From contig NZ_AUIH01000001.1 of the NCBI RefSeq assembly GCF_000423605.1, forward strand, positions 27,701 through 91,700: a stretch of 64,000 nt of DNA, written 5' to 3'. Below the pieces are notes generated by a model, which saw only the letters and a program-made list of their open reading frames with translations, searched no databases and had not been told where the DNA came from. This DNA comes from Saccharospirillum impatiens DSM 12546. GTDB taxonomy: Bacteria > Pseudomonadota > Gammaproteobacteria > Pseudomonadales > Natronospirillaceae. Made by a program: the position numbers and the translations under genes. This document shows positions 35,836-46,044 of this stretch, in pieces; the stretch's first letter is position 1, and every line of letters starts with the position of its first letter.

Positions 35836-37335
35836 ATGAGTAAAGAAATTCTCCTGGTCGTGGACGCAGTAGCGAATGAGAAAGGTGTGTCCCGAGAGGT
35901 CATCTTTGATGCCATGGAGCTGGCTCTCGCGGCCGCTGCCAAGAAGCGCTTTGATGAAGATGAAGAAGGCGAGATCGACATTCACGTTGTGATCGACCGG
36001 AAGACCGGTGAATACCAGACCTTTCGTCGCTGGACTGTGATGGGCAATGAAGGTGTGCCGACGCTCGGTTGCGAGTGGACGACCCAGGAAGCGCATGAGG
36101 TTGATAAGACCCTGCAGCCGGGTGACATCTATGAAGAGGTGATCGAAAACGCTGAGTTCGGACGCATCAGCGCCCAGGCAGCCAAACAGATTATTGTCCA
36201 GAAGGTGCGTGAAGCCGAACGGGCGAAAATTGTTGAACAGTACCGTGAGCGCGTTGGTGAAATGGTGCTGGGTACCGTTAAGAAAGTTACGCGAGACAAC
36301 ATCATTGTTGATCTTGGTAATAATGCCGAAGCCGTTATGCCGCGCGAGTCTGTGATTGGACGCGAGACTTTCCGGATCGGTGACCGGGTTCGCGCTGTCT
36401 TGCAGGACATTCGCGCCGAGGGCCGTGGCCCTCAACTGGAACTGAGTCGAGCCAGCAACGACATGCTGATTGAATTGTTCCGCATTGAAGTGCCGGAAAT
36501 TCAGGAAGAAGTGATTGAAATTCGTGGCTGTGCCCGTGACCCGGGTTCTCGCGCCAAGATTGCAGTGAAGACCAACGACGGTCGTATCGACCCGGTCGGT
36601 GCTTGTGTGGGCATGCGTGGTTCACGAGTGCAGGCGGTATCGAACGAACTGAATAATGAACGTGTCGACATTATACTGTGGGACGACAACCCCGCTCAGT
36701 TGGTGATCAACGCCATGGCACCGGCTGAAGTTGCCTCCATTGTGATGGATGAAGACACCAACACCATGGACGTTGCGGTTGCCGCCGATAATTTGGCGAT
36801 TGCGATTGGTCGCAGTGGTCAGAATGTCCGGTTGGCCAGTGAGCTTACTGGCTGGGTTATCAATGTGATGACCGAGGAAGAAGCTGACGAGAAACAGGAA
36901 GAGGAAGCCGGTCGCCTGGTTACCTATTTTGAAGAGAAGCTGGATGTCGACGAAGACATTGCTGCCATATTGGCGGAAGAAGGCTTCACCACACTGGAAG
37001 AGGTCGCGTACGTACCTCTAGAGGAAATGCTTGGCATTGAAGGGTTTGACGAAAACATCGTGACCGAACTGCGTCAACGAGCAAAAGATATGCTGCTGAC
37101 GTTGGAACTGGCAAGTGAAGAGCAACTGGATTCCGCAACACCCAGTGATGACTTGCTGAGCCTGGACGGCATGGATGAGCACCTGGCGCGCCTGTTGGCG
37201 AGCAAAGGCATCGCCACGATGGAAGATCTAGCGGAACAGAGTATTGATGACCTGATGGACATCGATGATATGGACGAGGAACGTGCAGGCCAATTGATTA
37301 TGGCGGCGCGGGCACCTTGGTTTGAGAATGAGTAA
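35836..37335 (+). CDS. nusA: transcription termination/antitermination protein NusA
   Basis: NusA binds RNA polymerase and modulates pausing, termination and antitermination. The 499-aa product has the polymerase-binding N-terminal domain, an S1 domain ([16 protein letters not shown], from about residue 137), two KH domains ([14 protein letters not shown] and [17 protein letters not shown]), and two acidic C-terminal repeats (ATLEEV-like [10 protein letters not shown], then [10 protein letters not shown]). This is the long gammaproteobacterial form. infB starts 20 nt downstream. Confidence 0.97.
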   Translation: MSKEILLVVDAVANEKGVSREVIFDAMELALAAAAKKRFDEDEEGEIDIHVVIDRKTGEYQTFRRWTVMGNEGVPTLGCEWTTQEAHEVDKTLQPGDIYEEVIENAEFGRISAQAAKQIIVQKVREAERAKIVEQYRERVGEMVLGTVKKVTRDNIIVDLGNNAEAVMPRESVIGRETFRIGDRVRAVLQDIRAEGRGPQLELSRASNDMLIELFRIEVPEIQEEVIEIRGCARDPGSRAKIAVKTNDGRIDPVGACVGMRGSRVQAVSNELNNERVDIILWDDNPAQLVINAMAPAEVASIVMDEDTNTMDVAVAADNLAIAIGRSGQNVRLASELTGWVINVMTEEEADEKQEEEAGRLVTYFEEKLDVDEDIAAILAEEGFTTLEEVAYVPLEEMLGIEGFDENIVTELRQRAKDMLLTLELASEEQLDSATPSDDLLSLDGMDEHLARLLASKGIATMEDLAEQSIDDLMDIDDMDEERAGQLIMAARAPWFENE

Positions 37336-37354
37336 TCACGGGTAGGAGGAATCC

Positions 37355-39934
37355 ATGGCAGAAGTCACCGTTAAACAACTGGCGGAAAGCGTTGGTACAC
37401 CCGTTGATCGTTTATTGAAACAAATGAGCGATGCTGGTCTGCCGCAAAAGTCTGAGGGCGAAGCGGTTAATGACGACCAGAAGCAGACACTGTTGACGTA
37501 TTTGAAAACAAGTCACGGTGAAGACAGCGGAGCCCCCAAGAAAATCACGTTGAAGCGCAAGGTCACCACCACTTTGAAAACCAGTGGCGGCGGTCGTGGC
37601 AAGACGGTCAATATTGAAGTGCGCAAGAAACGCACCTACATGAAGCGCGATGCGGTGGAAGGCGGCGAAAGCGCGCCGACTGAAGCGGCCGCACCGACCA
37701 GTGCCGATACGTCGGCCAGTCGTCGTGCTGAAGAAGATGCCAAACTCGAAGCGGCCCGGGCACGGGCTGCTGACGAGAAGGTGCGCGAGGAAACCGAGCG
37801 TCGCGAGGCTGAAAAGCAGCGCACCTCGAAGGTAGAGCCCAAGAAAGTTGAGGAAGAAGTCGATCCGCAACAGGCGGTTGCCGATGCCGAGGCCAAAATG
37901 GCCAAGGAAGATCGCACTACCGACAAGAAAAAGCATAAGACCGAACGTCCGGTCCGGGTCGACGATGGCCCGGCAGCCGACAGCCGTAAGGCGGGTCACA
38001 AGAAAGGTGGTAAAAAGGCGGAAGTGGCTCAGCGTGTTAACACCGGTCGTGGTGGCAACAAGCATCAACAGATGCTGTCGGCCCTGGACGATGGTGATGG
38101 CATGGGTCGTCGTCGTCGTGCCAAGCGGGGTGGTAACAAGAAGCGTGATCACCAGTTTGAGCGTCCGACGGCACCTGTTGTGCGTGAAGTGCAACTGGGT
38201 GAAGCCATCACTGTGTCGGAATTGGCCAGCCAGATGTCGGTCAAGGCCGCTGAAGTGGTCAAGATCCTGTTCAAAATGGGCGTAATGGTGACCGTTAACC
38301 AGGCCATCGATCAGGACACTGCCATTCTCGTGATTGAAGAGATGGGTCACAAGTACACCGTGGTGAATGAAAACGCCATGGAAGACGATGTGATGGAAGT
38401 GAGCTACAGCGGTGAAGAGTCACCCCGCGCACCTGTCGTAACCGTAATGGGTCACGTTGACCATGGTAAGACCAGCTTGCTTGACCACATTCGTCGTACC
38501 CGTGTTGCATCCGGTGAATCTGGCGGTATTACCCAGCACATCGGGGCGTACCATGTCGAGACCCAGAAGGGCATGATTACCTTCCTCGATACTCCGGGAC
38601 ACGCGGCCTTTACCGCCATGCGTGCTCGTGGTGCCAAGGCTACGGACGTCGTGATTCTGGTGGTTGCTGCCGACGATGGCGTAATGCCTCAAACCGAGGA
38701 AGCTGTGCAGCATGCTCGCGCTGCAGGCGTTCCGCTGATCGTGGCCATCAACAAGATGGACAAAGAATCGGCAGATCCGGATCGGGTAATCAACGAGCTG
38801 TCTCAGCGCAATGTCATCCCTGAATCCTGGGGTGGTGACACCCAGTTTGTGCAGGTTTCTGCGCATACTGGCGCGGGCATCGATGAATTGCTCGACGCCG
38901 TTCTGTTGCAGGCCGAAGTGCTTGAGTTAAAAGCGCACCACGAAGGCCCGGGTAAGGGTACTGTTGTGGAATCGAGTCTCGACAAGGGTCGCGGTGCCGT
39001 CGCTACTGTGCTGGTTCAGTCTGGTCGTCTGAAGAAGGGCGATGTGGTTCTGGCCGGTACGTTCTACGGTAAAGTTCGTGCGCTGCTGGATGAAACCGGC
39101 AAGCAGATCGAAGAAGCAGGTCCCTCAATTCCGGTCGAGATTCTTGGCCTGAATGGTACGCCCGATGCCGGTGACGAGTTTGTTGTCTCGGAAAGTGAAC
39201 GCTCGGCTCGTGAAGTGGCTGAAATGCGTTCCATGCGGACCAAAGAGTCTGCACATGCCCAGCAGCAGGCGGCGAAACTTGATGCCTTGTTCCAGGGTAT
39301 GGGGTCGACAGACAAGAAAGTGCTGAACGTGGTACTGAAGACCGACGTTCGCGGCTCACTGGAAGCGTTGATTGCCTCTTTGCAGAAGTTGGGCAATGAG
39401 GAAGTTAAGGTGAACGTGATTGCCAGCGGCGTTGGTGCGATCTCGGAGTCGGATGCTAACCTGGCGATTACCTCTCAGGCGGTTGTCTTTGGCTTCAACG
39501 TTCGTGCCACTGGTAAAGCCCGGACGGTCATCGAGCAGGCAGGTCTGGATCTGCGTTATTACAACGTGATCTATAACCTGATCGACGATGTCAAAGCGGC
39601 GCTGAATGGCCTGTTGTCTCCGGATCTGCGTGAAGAGATTGTCGGCCTGGCTGAAGTACGTGATGTCTTTAACTCGCCCAAATTCGGGCAGGTGGCCGGT
39701 TGTATGGTCATCGAAGGCAGCATGCACCGCAGCAAGCGCATACGTGTACTGCGTGAAGAAGTGGTCATCTATGAAGGCGAGCTGGAATCCCTGCGTCGCT
39801 TCAAAGACGATGTCCAGGAAGTGCGGCAGGGCATGGAATGCGGTATCGGCGTCAAGAACTACACTGACGTTAAAGCCGGTGACAAGATCGAAGTCTTTGA
39901 TGTTAAGGAATTTGCGCGCACCATCGATGATTGA
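37355..39934 (+). CDS. infB: translation initiation factor IF-2
   Basis: IF-2 is the GTPase that brings fMet-tRNA to the 30S subunit. The 859-aa protein has an N-terminal IF2N domain, a charged low-complexity linker (about 90-270), a second IF2N domain, the G domain (G1 [13 protein letters not shown] at about 365, G3 DTPGHAAF, G4 NKMDK) and the C-terminal fMet-tRNA-binding domain. GGAGG lies upstream of the ATG. It sits between nusA and rbfA, in the same operon as a nearby promoter for its partner tRNA. Confidence 0.97.
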   Translation: MAEVTVKQLAESVGTPVDRLLKQMSDAGLPQKSEGEAVNDDQKQTLLTYLKTSHGEDSGAPKKITLKRKVTTTLKTSGGGRGKTVNIEVRKKRTYMKRDAVEGGESAPTEAAAPTSADTSASRRAEEDAKLEAARARAADEKVREETERREAEKQRTSKVEPKKVEEEVDPQQAVADAEAKMAKEDRTTDKKKHKTERPVRVDDGPAADSRKAGHKKGGKKAEVAQRVNTGRGGNKHQQMLSALDDGDGMGRRRRAKRGGNKKRDHQFERPTAPVVREVQLGEAITVSELASQMSVKAAEVVKILFKMGVMVTVNQAIDQDTAILVIEEMGHKYTVVNENAMEDDVMEVSYSGEESPRAPVVTVMGHVDHGKTSLLDHIRRTRVASGESGGITQHIGAYHVETQKGMITFLDTPGHAAFTAMRARGAKATDVVILVVAADDGVMPQTEEAVQHARAAGVPLIVAINKMDKESADPDRVINELSQRNVIPESWGGDTQFVQVSAHTGAGIDELLDAVLLQAEVLELKAHHEGPGKGTVVESSLDKGRGAVATVLVQSGRLKKGDVVLAGTFYGKVRALLDETGKQIEEAGPSIPVEILGLNGTPDAGDEFVVSESERSAREVAEMRSMRTKESAHAQQQAAKLDALFQGMGSTDKKVLNVVLKTDVRGSLEALIASLQKLGNEEVKVNVIASGVGAISESDANLAITSQAVVFGFNVRATGKARTVIEQAGLDLRYYNVIYNLIDDVKAALNGLLSPDLREEIVGLAEVRDVFNSPKFGQVAGCMVIEGSMHRSKRIRVLREEVVIYEGELESLRRFKDDVQEVRQGMECGIGVKNYTDVKAGDKIEVFDVKEFARTIDD

Positions 39935-39952
39935 TGCGTAGTGAGTTTCAGA

Positions 39953-39984
39953 CAACCCCGGCTAGTCCGGGGTTGCTTGTTTTA
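39953..39984 (+). terminator. intrinsic terminator after infB
   Basis: A 9-bp stem CAACCCCGG / CCGGGGTTG with loop CTAGT is followed by CTTGTTTT, 19 nt beyond the infB stop. It abuts the palindromic repeat that starts at 39981. Confidence 0.88.
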
Positions 39985-40178
39985 TAACTCAAGTTTCGGC
40001 GTTCGGTTGGGCTAAGTGGCACTGGCCCGCACCGGCTACCTGGGGCACCTCTGTGGGGTCGGCGTAAATCCGTCCATGGAGCCTAGGCCGCAGCATCCTT
40101 GCTGCGGACTACCCCACAGAGGCGCCCCAGGTAGCCGCCGCTTATCCTTCCAGCGAACGTCGAAACTTGAGTTATAAA
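39981..40178. repeat. 198-bp palindromic intergenic element, copy 1
   Basis: Nested inverted repeats fill the infB-rbfA gap. The outer arms of 25 nt (39981-40005 with 40154-40178) match at 24 positions. The middle arms pair GGCTACCTGGGGC and CCTCTGTGGGGT (40034-40059) with their complements (40111-40136), with one mismatch. A central hairpin is CCGCAGC/GCTGCGG (40088-40107). The 76-nt core at 40048-40123 matches copy 2 (41626-41701, opposite strand) at 64 of 76 positions. It contains no coding frame or transposase. Confidence 0.85.
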
Positions 40179-40216
40179 TCCCAAGTTATTTCCCCTATTC
40201 GCAAGAGGGCCACATC

Positions 40217-40651
40217 ATGGCCAAAGAAAACAGTCGTATCCGGCGCATTGCCGACCAGATGCAGCGTGACCTGTCGGTGATTATCCAGCAGGAAGTGAAG
40301 GATCCGCGCCTCGGCATGGTGACCCTGAATGATGTTAAGGTCAGCAAGGATTTATCCTATGCCGACATCTATTTTACCTGCATGGTGTTCGGCGAAAGTG
40401 CCGAAGCCGATATCGAGCGCAGTGAACAGGAAGCGGTGCTGAACAAGGCTGCTGGCTTTCTGCGTAGTAATCTGGCTCGTGAGCTTAAGCTGCGGGTTAT
40501 GCCGTTGCTGCGCTTTCACTACGATCCAACGCTTGAGTCGGGTGCGCGCTTGTCGGGGCTGATCAACGAAGCCGTTCGGCAGGATAAAGCCAGAAACACC
40601 GACGTCGACGACGATTCAGGCGAAAACGTCTCAGACGAAGACCCTTCCTGA
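40217..40651 (+). CDS. rbfA: 30S ribosome-binding factor A
   Basis: RbfA is a KH-fold protein that binds 16S rRNA helix 1 during 30S maturation and is needed for cold growth in E. coli. The 144-aa product starts SRIRRIADQMQRDLSVIIQQ and contains KDPRLGMVTLNDVKVSKDLSY and KLRVMPLLRFHYDPTLESGA, all conserved. The tail is acidic. truB begins 3 nt after its stop, indicating tight coupling. Confidence 0.96.
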   Translation: MAKENSRIRRIADQMQRDLSVIIQQEVKDPRLGMVTLNDVKVSKDLSYADIYFTCMVFGESAEADIERSEQEAVLNKAAGFLRSNLARELKLRVMPLLRFHYDPTLESGARLSGLINEAVRQDKARNTDVDDDSGENVSDEDPS

Positions 40652-40654
40652 TTC

Positions 40655-41581
40655 ATGGCACGTCGCAGAAAAGGACGCGCCATCGATGGCGTCATCCTGC
40701 TGGATAAGCCATCGGACTGGTCATCTAACGGTGTGTTGCAGAAAGTACGCTGGCTGTTTCAGGCACAAAAGGCTGGCCACACCGGCGCGCTGGACCCACT
40801 GGCAACGGGCTTGTTGCCGATTTGCCTGGGCGAAGCGACCAAGTTTACCCGCTTTTTACTGGAAGCCGATAAAGCCTATCGTGCGGTTGCCCGGCTGGGT
40901 GAACGCACCGATACCCTCGATGCCGAAGGCGTCGTGACTGAGACGCGTCCTGTCCCCGAACTGGATTCGGCGACGGTAGAGGCGTTGTTGGCTGAGCGTT
41001 TTACTGGTGATATCGAACAAATCCCACCCATGTATTCGGCGCTCAAGCGCGACGGCAAAAAGCTGTATGAGTTGGCCCGCGAAGGCAAGCATGTAGAGCT
41101 GGAACCCAGGCCAGTCACTATTTTCAGCCTGGCTTTGGTCAGTCTCGACGGTGATGAGCTGGTGTTGGACGTTCATTGTTCCAAGGGAACCTACATTCGT
41201 ACTCTGGTCGACGACATCGGTGAAGCCCTTGGTTGCGGCGCGCACGTCACTGCGCTGCGACGTACAAAGCACGGTCAGTTTTCACTGGAGAGCGCTGTCC
41301 CGCTGAATGCGCTGATCAGCGAACAGGAAGCAAACGGCCCCGAGTTTCTCGATGGGCACCTCTATAGTCTTGACGATCTGCTCGTCGACCTGCCGGTCGT
41401 CACCCTCAGTGAAGGCCAGACGCGCCGCTTCAGTCACGGTAACCCGGTTAGCGACGGCCTTGACCTTGAGCCTGGTCAATACCGGGTTAAGGATGTGGAT
41501 AGTGGTTGTTTCTTAGGTGTGGGAGAAGTTGTCGCTGATAGTCTTTTACAGCCGCTTAGACTGGTTGCCAGTGGTACTTAA
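40655..41581 (+). CDS. truB: tRNA pseudouridine(55) synthase
   Basis: TruB makes pseudouridine 55 in the T loop of tRNAs. The 308-aa product has the catalytic aspartate Asp47 in GHTGALDPLATG, then KAYRAVARLG and CSKGTYIRTLVDDIG, in family order. A C-terminal PUA-like domain follows. It is followed by a palindromic intergenic element and rpsO. Confidence 0.96.
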   Translation: MARRRKGRAIDGVILLDKPSDWSSNGVLQKVRWLFQAQKAGHTGALDPLATGLLPICLGEATKFTRFLLEADKAYRAVARLGERTDTLDAEGVVTETRPVPELDSATVEALLAERFTGDIEQIPPMYSALKRDGKKLYELAREGKHVELEPRPVTIFSLALVSLDGDELVLDVHCSKGTYIRTLVDDIGEALGCGAHVTALRRTKHGQFSLESAVPLNALISEQEANGPEFLDGHLYSLDDLLVDLPVVTLSEGQTRRFSHGNPVSDGLDLEPGQYRVKDVDSGCFLGVGEVVADSLLQPLRLVASGT

Positions 41582-41607
41582 GCCTGTTAGAGGAGCCTGA
41601 CAGTCGA

Positions 41608-41720
41608 GCGGTGGGTGTCGGTTATGCCTCTGAGGGGGAGTCCGGAGCATGGATGCTGCGGTCTAGGTCCCATGGAAGGGTTCACACCGACCCCTCAGAG
41701 GCATAACCGGCAGCCACAGC
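41608..41720. repeat. 113-bp palindromic intergenic element, copy 2
   Basis: The 30-nt terminal arms (41608-41637 with 41691-41720) match at 27 positions. The core 41626-41701, read on the minus strand, aligns with copy 1 (40048-40123) at 64 of 76 positions. The T-A pair at the base of the core stem in copy 1 is an A-T pair here, so pairing is kept by compensatory change. The outer arms are unrelated in sequence between copies. The remaining gap before rpsO holds the rpsO promoter. Confidence 0.85.
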
Positions 41721-41759
41721 GGGCCAGAGCCACGGAAGAAACCCAGCCTCAGCACAGCT

Positions 41760-41787
41760 TTGTTCCTGATGAACTGTCATGTATAAT
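41760..41787 (+). promoter_or_regulatory. rpsO promoter
   Basis: A perfect -10 TATAAT (41782-41787) is preceded at 16 nt by TTGTTC. Transcription would start near 41794, giving a leader of about 95 nt before rpsO. In E. coli, S15 represses its own translation through a structure in this leader. Confidence 0.6.
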
Positions 41788-41887
41788 CCCGCTCGGTTTT
41801 GGCCTTTGCGGCCGGGGCTGGAATGTCACTGTTAATATGCACGGTGGCCATTTCACATTGATCGCATATTCGTGGAGAGTTAGTACC

Positions 41888-42157
41888 ATGGCATTAACTG
41901 TTGAGCAAAAAGCAGAATTGGTTAAAGAATTCGGTGGCAGTGAGAGCGACACCGGTTCTTCCGAAGTCCAGGTTGCCCTGCTGACCAAGAACATCGAAGG
42001 TCTGCAGAGCCACTTTAAAGAGCACGGTAAAGATCACCACTCGCGTCGTGGTCTGATCCGCATGGTAAACCAGCGTCGCAAGTTGCTGGATTACCTGAAG
42101 CGTAAAGACGTTTCCCGTTACGCCAGCCTGATCAAGCGTCTCGGTCTGCGTCGCTAA
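41888..42157 (+). CDS. rpsO: 30S ribosomal protein S15
   Basis: S15 is a primary 16S rRNA-binding protein of the small subunit platform. The 89-aa protein is full length and contains [28 protein letters not shown] and [12 protein letters not shown], near-invariant motifs. I use the ATG at 41888 ([11 protein letters not shown]). The frame remains open upstream through the palindromic repeat, but that extension is not protein-like. Confidence 0.98.
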   Translation: MALTVEQKAELVKEFGGSESDTGSSEVQVALLTKNIEGLQSHFKEHGKDHHSRRGLIRMVNQRRKLLDYLKRKDVSRYASLIKRLGLRR

Positions 42158-42174
42158 GCATTGGCTTCGTGTTT

Positions 42175-42205
42175 CAAGGGCTCCTGTCAGGGGCCCTTGT
42201 CATTT
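42175..42205 (+). terminator. probable rpsO terminator
   Basis: A stem CAAGGGC / GCCCTTG (7 bp) lies 18 nt after the rpsO stop. The downstream T run is poor (TCATTTC), so read-through into pnp is expected, as known for E. coli rpsO-pnp. Confidence 0.65.
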
Positions 42206-42368
42206 CTGAACTGCGCTCCCGGTTTGCCTCGCATGTTGCTAGACTTCCCCTCGCTGCTGTCCGGACTGCCCAGGCTAATTGCCCGTCGCACGCCTGACTG
42301 TCAGTGAAACATCAGGACTACCGTGAACAACGATATCTTCCCAGTGCCGGGGTTAACCCGCCTGAGGA

Positions 42369-42428
42369 GCTTCTATCACTGGGCTTTTGCTGCCCGTATG
42401 ACTGGCTTGAAAGCCCAGTGATAGAAGC
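42369..42428 (+). promoter_or_regulatory. long stem-loop in the pnp leader (candidate RNase III site)
   Basis: An 18-nt left arm (42369-42386) is perfectly complementary to 42411-42428, extendable by one pair, around a 22-24-nt loop. It is 54 nt upstream of the pnp start. In E. coli an RNase III-cleaved stem-loop in the pnp leader mediates autoregulation by PNPase, and this stem is in the equivalent place. A 13-nt direct repeat TACCGTGAACAAC flanks it at 42319-42331 and 42454-42466. Confidence 0.7.
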
Positions 42429-42481
42429 ATCGTTGGGATCGGCGTCCATCTTTTACCGTGAACAACCTAAAGGAGACTCCA

Positions 42482-44626
42482 TTGAGTCATTTAACGCCGA
42501 AAACGCACAGCTTTGAATTTGGTGGCAAAACCGTCACTCTGGAAACCAATCGTGTTGCCCGTCAGGCGACTGGTGCCGTTTGGTGCACCATCGACGAGAC
42601 CGTCGTTCTGGCAACCGTTGTAGCCGTCAAGGAAGCCCGTCCGGATCAGCCTTTCTTTCCGCTGTCGGTTCACTATCAGGAAAAATTCTACGCCGCCGGT
42701 AAAATCCCCGGTGGTTACCTGAAGCGCGAAGGTCGTCCTTCCGAGAAAGAGACACTGACCTCGCGCCTGATCGATCGCCCGATCCGTCCTTTGTTTCCCA
42801 AGGGCTTCATGAACGAAGTTCAGGTCGTTCTGAACGTAGTCTCTTCCAATAAGGAAGATGATCCGGATATCTGCGCCATGCTGGCCACTTCAGCGGCCCT
42901 GGCGGTTTCGGGTGTGCCTTTCGCCGGTCCGATCGGCGCAGCGCGTGTTGGCTACACAGACGATAACGGCTATATCTTGAACCCGACTTACAGCCAGCTG
43001 GAAGACTCACGTCTGAACATGGTCGTTGCCGGCACCAAAGATGCGGTACTGATGGTTGAATCAGAAGCCGATGAGCTGTCTGAAGACCAGATGCTGGGCG
43101 CGGTCTTGTATGCCCATGAAGAGTATCAGGTTGCTGTTGCCGCCATTGATGCGTTTGCACAGGAAAACGGCAAGCCGAAGTGGGAATTTTCGCCTGCTGC
43201 GGAAAAGACGGCGCTTATCGAACAGATCAACAGCACTTTCGGGCAGCGCATCGCCGAGGCCTATCAGGTCTCTGACAAGATGGAGCGGTACGGAATCCTT
43301 TCCACGTTGAAAGCCGACATTGTTGAAGCGCTCGCCGGAGATGACGAAGGCCAGCCGTCTGCAGACGACGTCAAAGGCGTGTTCGCCAAAGTTGAAAAGA
43401 AACTGGTACGTGAGCGCATTGTCAGTGGTCAGCCGCGGATTGATGGTCGTGATAACAAGACCGTGCGCGCCATCGAAGTTGAAGTGGGCGTATTGCCGAG
43501 TGCACACGGCTCCGCGCTGTTTACCCGCGGTGAAACTCAGGCGCTGGTCACGACCACGCTGGGCACCATGCGTGATGGCAAAATGGAAGACATGCTGCAC
43601 AAGACGGTCACCGACAATTTCATGTTCCACTACAACTTCCCTCCGTTCAGCGTTGGTGAAGCCGGGCGCATGGGGGGTGTTGGTCGTCGTGAAATTGGCC
43701 ACGGTCGTCTCGCCAAGCGTGGCGTGTTGTCGCTGATGCCGAATGAAGAAGCCTTCCCTTACTCGGTACGGGTGGTTTCAGAGATTACTGAATCAAACGG
43801 ATCGTCCTCCATGGCCTCGGTCTGTGGTGCCTCTCTGGCCCTGATGGACGCCGGTGTGCCGATTAAGCGTCCGGTCGCCGGTATTGCCATGGGTCTGGTC
43901 AAGGAAGGCGATGACTTCGCTGTACTGACTGACATTCTGGGTGATGAAGATCACCTGGGCGACATGGACTTCAAAGTGGCGGGTACCGATACCGGTGTCA
44001 CTGCGCTGCAGATGGATATCAAGATCCAGGGCATTACCGAGCAAATCATGGAGATCGCGCTGGAACAGGCTCACGCGGCCCGTACCCACATTCTGGGTGA
44101 AATGGCACAAGTCATTTCCAGCTCGCGTACCGAACTGTCCGACAATGCACCGACCATGGATACGATGAAAGTCGACACCGACAAGATCCGTGACGTAATC
44201 GGCAAGGGTGGCGCTACTATTCGCTCCATCGTTGAGGAAACCGGTGCCCAGGTCGATATTCAGGACGACGGTACTGTGCGTCTGTACGCACCGACTAAAG
44301 AGTCTGCGTTGGCTGCCCGCAACAAGATCCTGTCGATTGTAACCGAGCCGGAACCCGGTTCTGTCTACCAGGGTAAAGTTGTTCGGATCGCCGATTTCGG
44401 TGCATTCGTCCAGTTCTTGCCGGGTAAAGATGGCCTGGTGCACATCTCCCAGATTGCTGATCGTCGCATCGCCAAGGTGACTGACGAGATCAATGAAGGT
44501 GACACGGTTATCGTGAAAATTCTCGATGTCGACAACCGTGGCCGGGTCAAACTGTCTATGCGTGAAGTAACGGCCGAAGAAAAAGCCGGTTTCGAAGACG
44601 CTGACGCGGTTACCGTCGAAGAATAA
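42482..44626 (+). CDS. pnp: polyribonucleotide nucleotidyltransferase (PNPase)
   Basis: PNPase is a 3'-5' phosphorolytic exoribonuclease and degradosome component. The 714-aa protein has two RNase PH domains (first near the N-terminus; second with [13 protein letters not shown] and [14 protein letters not shown]), a KH domain ([17 protein letters not shown]) and a C-terminal S1 domain ([20 protein letters not shown]). I chose the TTG at 42482, with AAGGAG 6 nt upstream and N-terminus [15 protein letters not shown]. An in-frame GTG at 42458 has no ribosome binding site. A stem-loop in the leader suggests autoregulation. Confidence 0.97.
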   Translation: MSHLTPKTHSFEFGGKTVTLETNRVARQATGAVWCTIDETVVLATVVAVKEARPDQPFFPLSVHYQEKFYAAGKIPGGYLKREGRPSEKETLTSRLIDRPIRPLFPKGFMNEVQVVLNVVSSNKEDDPDICAMLATSAALAVSGVPFAGPIGAARVGYTDDNGYILNPTYSQLEDSRLNMVVAGTKDAVLMVESEADELSEDQMLGAVLYAHEEYQVAVAAIDAFAQENGKPKWEFSPAAEKTALIEQINSTFGQRIAEAYQVSDKMERYGILSTLKADIVEALAGDDEGQPSADDVKGVFAKVEKKLVRERIVSGQPRIDGRDNKTVRAIEVEVGVLPSAHGSALFTRGETQALVTTTLGTMRDGKMEDMLHKTVTDNFMFHYNFPPFSVGEAGRMGGVGRREIGHGRLAKRGVLSLMPNEEAFPYSVRVVSEITESNGSSSMASVCGASLALMDAGVPIKRPVAGIAMGLVKEGDDFAVLTDILGDEDHLGDMDFKVAGTDTGVTALQMDIKIQGITEQIMEIALEQAHAARTHILGEMAQVISSSRTELSDNAPTMDTMKVDTDKIRDVIGKGGATIRSIVEETGAQVDIQDDGTVRLYAPTKESALAARNKILSIVTEPEPGSVYQGKVVRIADFGAFVQFLPGKDGLVHISQIADRRIAKVTDEINEGDTVIVKILDVDNRGRVKLSMREVTAEEKAGFEDADAVTVEE

Positions 44627-44650
44627 ACCTCGTTGGTGTGAAACCAGTGC

Positions 44651-44678
44651 AGCCCCGACTCGTTCGGGGCTTTTTTTT
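44651..44678 (+). terminator. pnp intrinsic terminator
   Basis: A stem AGCCCCGA / TTCGGGGCT with loop CTCG runs into eight T residues, 24 nt after the pnp stop. It is the strong end of the rimP-pnp cluster. Confidence 0.93.
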
Positions 44679-44738
44679 GCCTGCAAGCTTTGCGCCGTAG
44701 TGGCCGGGAGGCAAGTTCCGCCCGGTGTAAAGGCCGAT

Positions 44739-45989
44739 ATGGCGGTTGCGCGCCGGCTCATCCAGTGGTTGAATGTTAACATTATGAAACCAGCTATCGA
44801 TTCTGACATGGACACTTCCCGGTTCTGGGTACACCACCCTGACTCAACTCAGGCTGCTGTGCATCTGGCGCTGCAATGGCTTGCGTTTGTCTATCCCACC
44901 AGTGGAAAGTACCTTGATGCGACCTTGCATGACGCCTTGCCTTATACCGATGATGAGCTAAGCCAACGCTGGCGCGTTTTTCTGGAAGAGAAGGACATTG
45001 ACCAGCATGTCCAGGCTCTGCAGTGGTTGTCATCCACCCTATCAAAAGAGCAGTTGCCTTTTTTGATCGAGAGTTGCTGGCGTTTGTTGCTGGTTAATCA
45101 CGACCTGCCCAGTCACGTCCCCCTGGCACTGCGATTGCTCGGCAGAGTTCTGAAAGTCCCTGAGTTCCACATCCTCGATATTGGTAAAAAAGTTCAGCGA
45201 GAAATTGAACAGCAGCCGGCAGAGGTGTCACGCAGCCCCTTGTTGCCTGAAGATCCGCGTTATCTCGATCGGATTGAATGGCGTTTGTATGGTATGAGCG
45301 ATCCTATTCGGCGCACCAGCAACACAGACGATATCAAACCCGGAGGTCGTTTGCGTCTGGCAAGTACCTTTATGGCTGGAGTTATCGTGGGTGCGGGTGC
45401 TCTGGCGTTCATGGTCTGGGGGCCGCCACAACTGGGTCGTGAACCGGTACCAAGAATGTCGCATCAGAGTGCCACTGAGCCTGCAGCCTCGGTAAGCGAG
45501 CGCAATGGTAGCCAGGCGACCACAAGCAACGACCCGGGGACGGTACTGAATACCGACACCTTTGATCAGTCAGCCTTGCCTGAGGCAGACTCCAGCCAGG
45601 CCAGCGAGCTTGCTCCGCCGCCAGAGAGCCTTGCCGACGAGGCAGTAACTGACGATGCAGAAGACAGCATCACCGGTGACGCTGCTGGCACGTCACAGGG
45701 CGAATCTGCGGCTCAGAACGCCGCCGCACCAGAACCCTCTGAAACTGACGCGGTTGTTGGCCGTGACGCAACGCCAGTAGTCGATGAGCCCGACGTTTTG
45801 ATGAGCGTGACCGCATCGATACTGAACGTACGCGCAGCACCGTCTACCAACGCTGACATCATCATCAAGCTGGGCGAAGGGGCCAGGGTCTGGATGGAGC
45901 CGGAAGGCACACAGGGAACCTGGAACCGAATTCGGGTAGAGGGGCTTGTGGGGTACGCCAGCAGTAATTTCATGGAACCGGTGAACTGA
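44739..45989 (+). CDS. SH3-domain membrane protein with N-terminal helical (TerB-like?) domain
   Basis: This 416-aa protein of unknown function has an N-terminal helical domain (about 1-180: TQAAVHLALQWLAFVYPTSG, DDELSQRWRVFLEEKDIDQH, LLGRVLKVPEFHILDIGKKV) that weakly recalls TerB-like folds. One transmembrane helix follows (near 215-235, FMAGVIVGAGALAFMVWG), then an acidic A/S/E/D-rich linker of about 100 residues. It ends in a bacterial SH3b domain (VTASILNVRAAPSTNADIII, VEGLVGYASSNFMEPV), usually a peptidoglycan-binding module. The topology implies a cytoplasmic N-domain and a periplasmic SH3. The start is uncertain; 44700, 44784 and 44808 are alternatives. Confidence 0.65.
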   Translation: MAVARRLIQWLNVNIMKPAIDSDMDTSRFWVHHPDSTQAAVHLALQWLAFVYPTSGKYLDATLHDALPYTDDELSQRWRVFLEEKDIDQHVQALQWLSSTLSKEQLPFLIESCWRLLLVNHDLPSHVPLALRLLGRVLKVPEFHILDIGKKVQREIEQQPAEVSRSPLLPEDPRYLDRIEWRLYGMSDPIRRTSNTDDIKPGGRLRLASTFMAGVIVGAGALAFMVWGPPQLGREPVPRMSHQSATEPAASVSERNGSQATTSNDPGTVLNTDTFDQSALPEADSSQASELAPPPESLADEAVTDDAEDSITGDAAGTSQGESAAQNAAAPEPSETDAVVGRDATPVVDEPDVLMSVTASILNVRAAPSTNADIIIKLGEGARVWMEPEGTQGTWNRIRVEGLVGYASSNFMEPVN

Positions 45990-46044
45990 GCAGTGTTCAT
46001 CCGGGTCGCAGGATGATGAGGCGAAGCACATTAGCCAAACGCCT

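Noticed and set aside
35398-36435. 345-codon minus-strand frame over rimP and nusA
   Set aside because: Antisense shadow of two well-conserved genes.
37412-38350. 312-codon minus-strand frame inside infB
   Set aside because: A shadow of the biased codon use in the infB linker; the plus-strand product is clearly IF-2.
41615-41887. In-frame upstream extension of rpsO
   Set aside because: S15 is 89 aa in all relatives; the extension reads through the palindromic repeat and promoter.
43793-44815. 340-codon minus-strand frame over pnp
   Set aside because: Antisense shadow of the conserved pnp coding sequence and its terminator.
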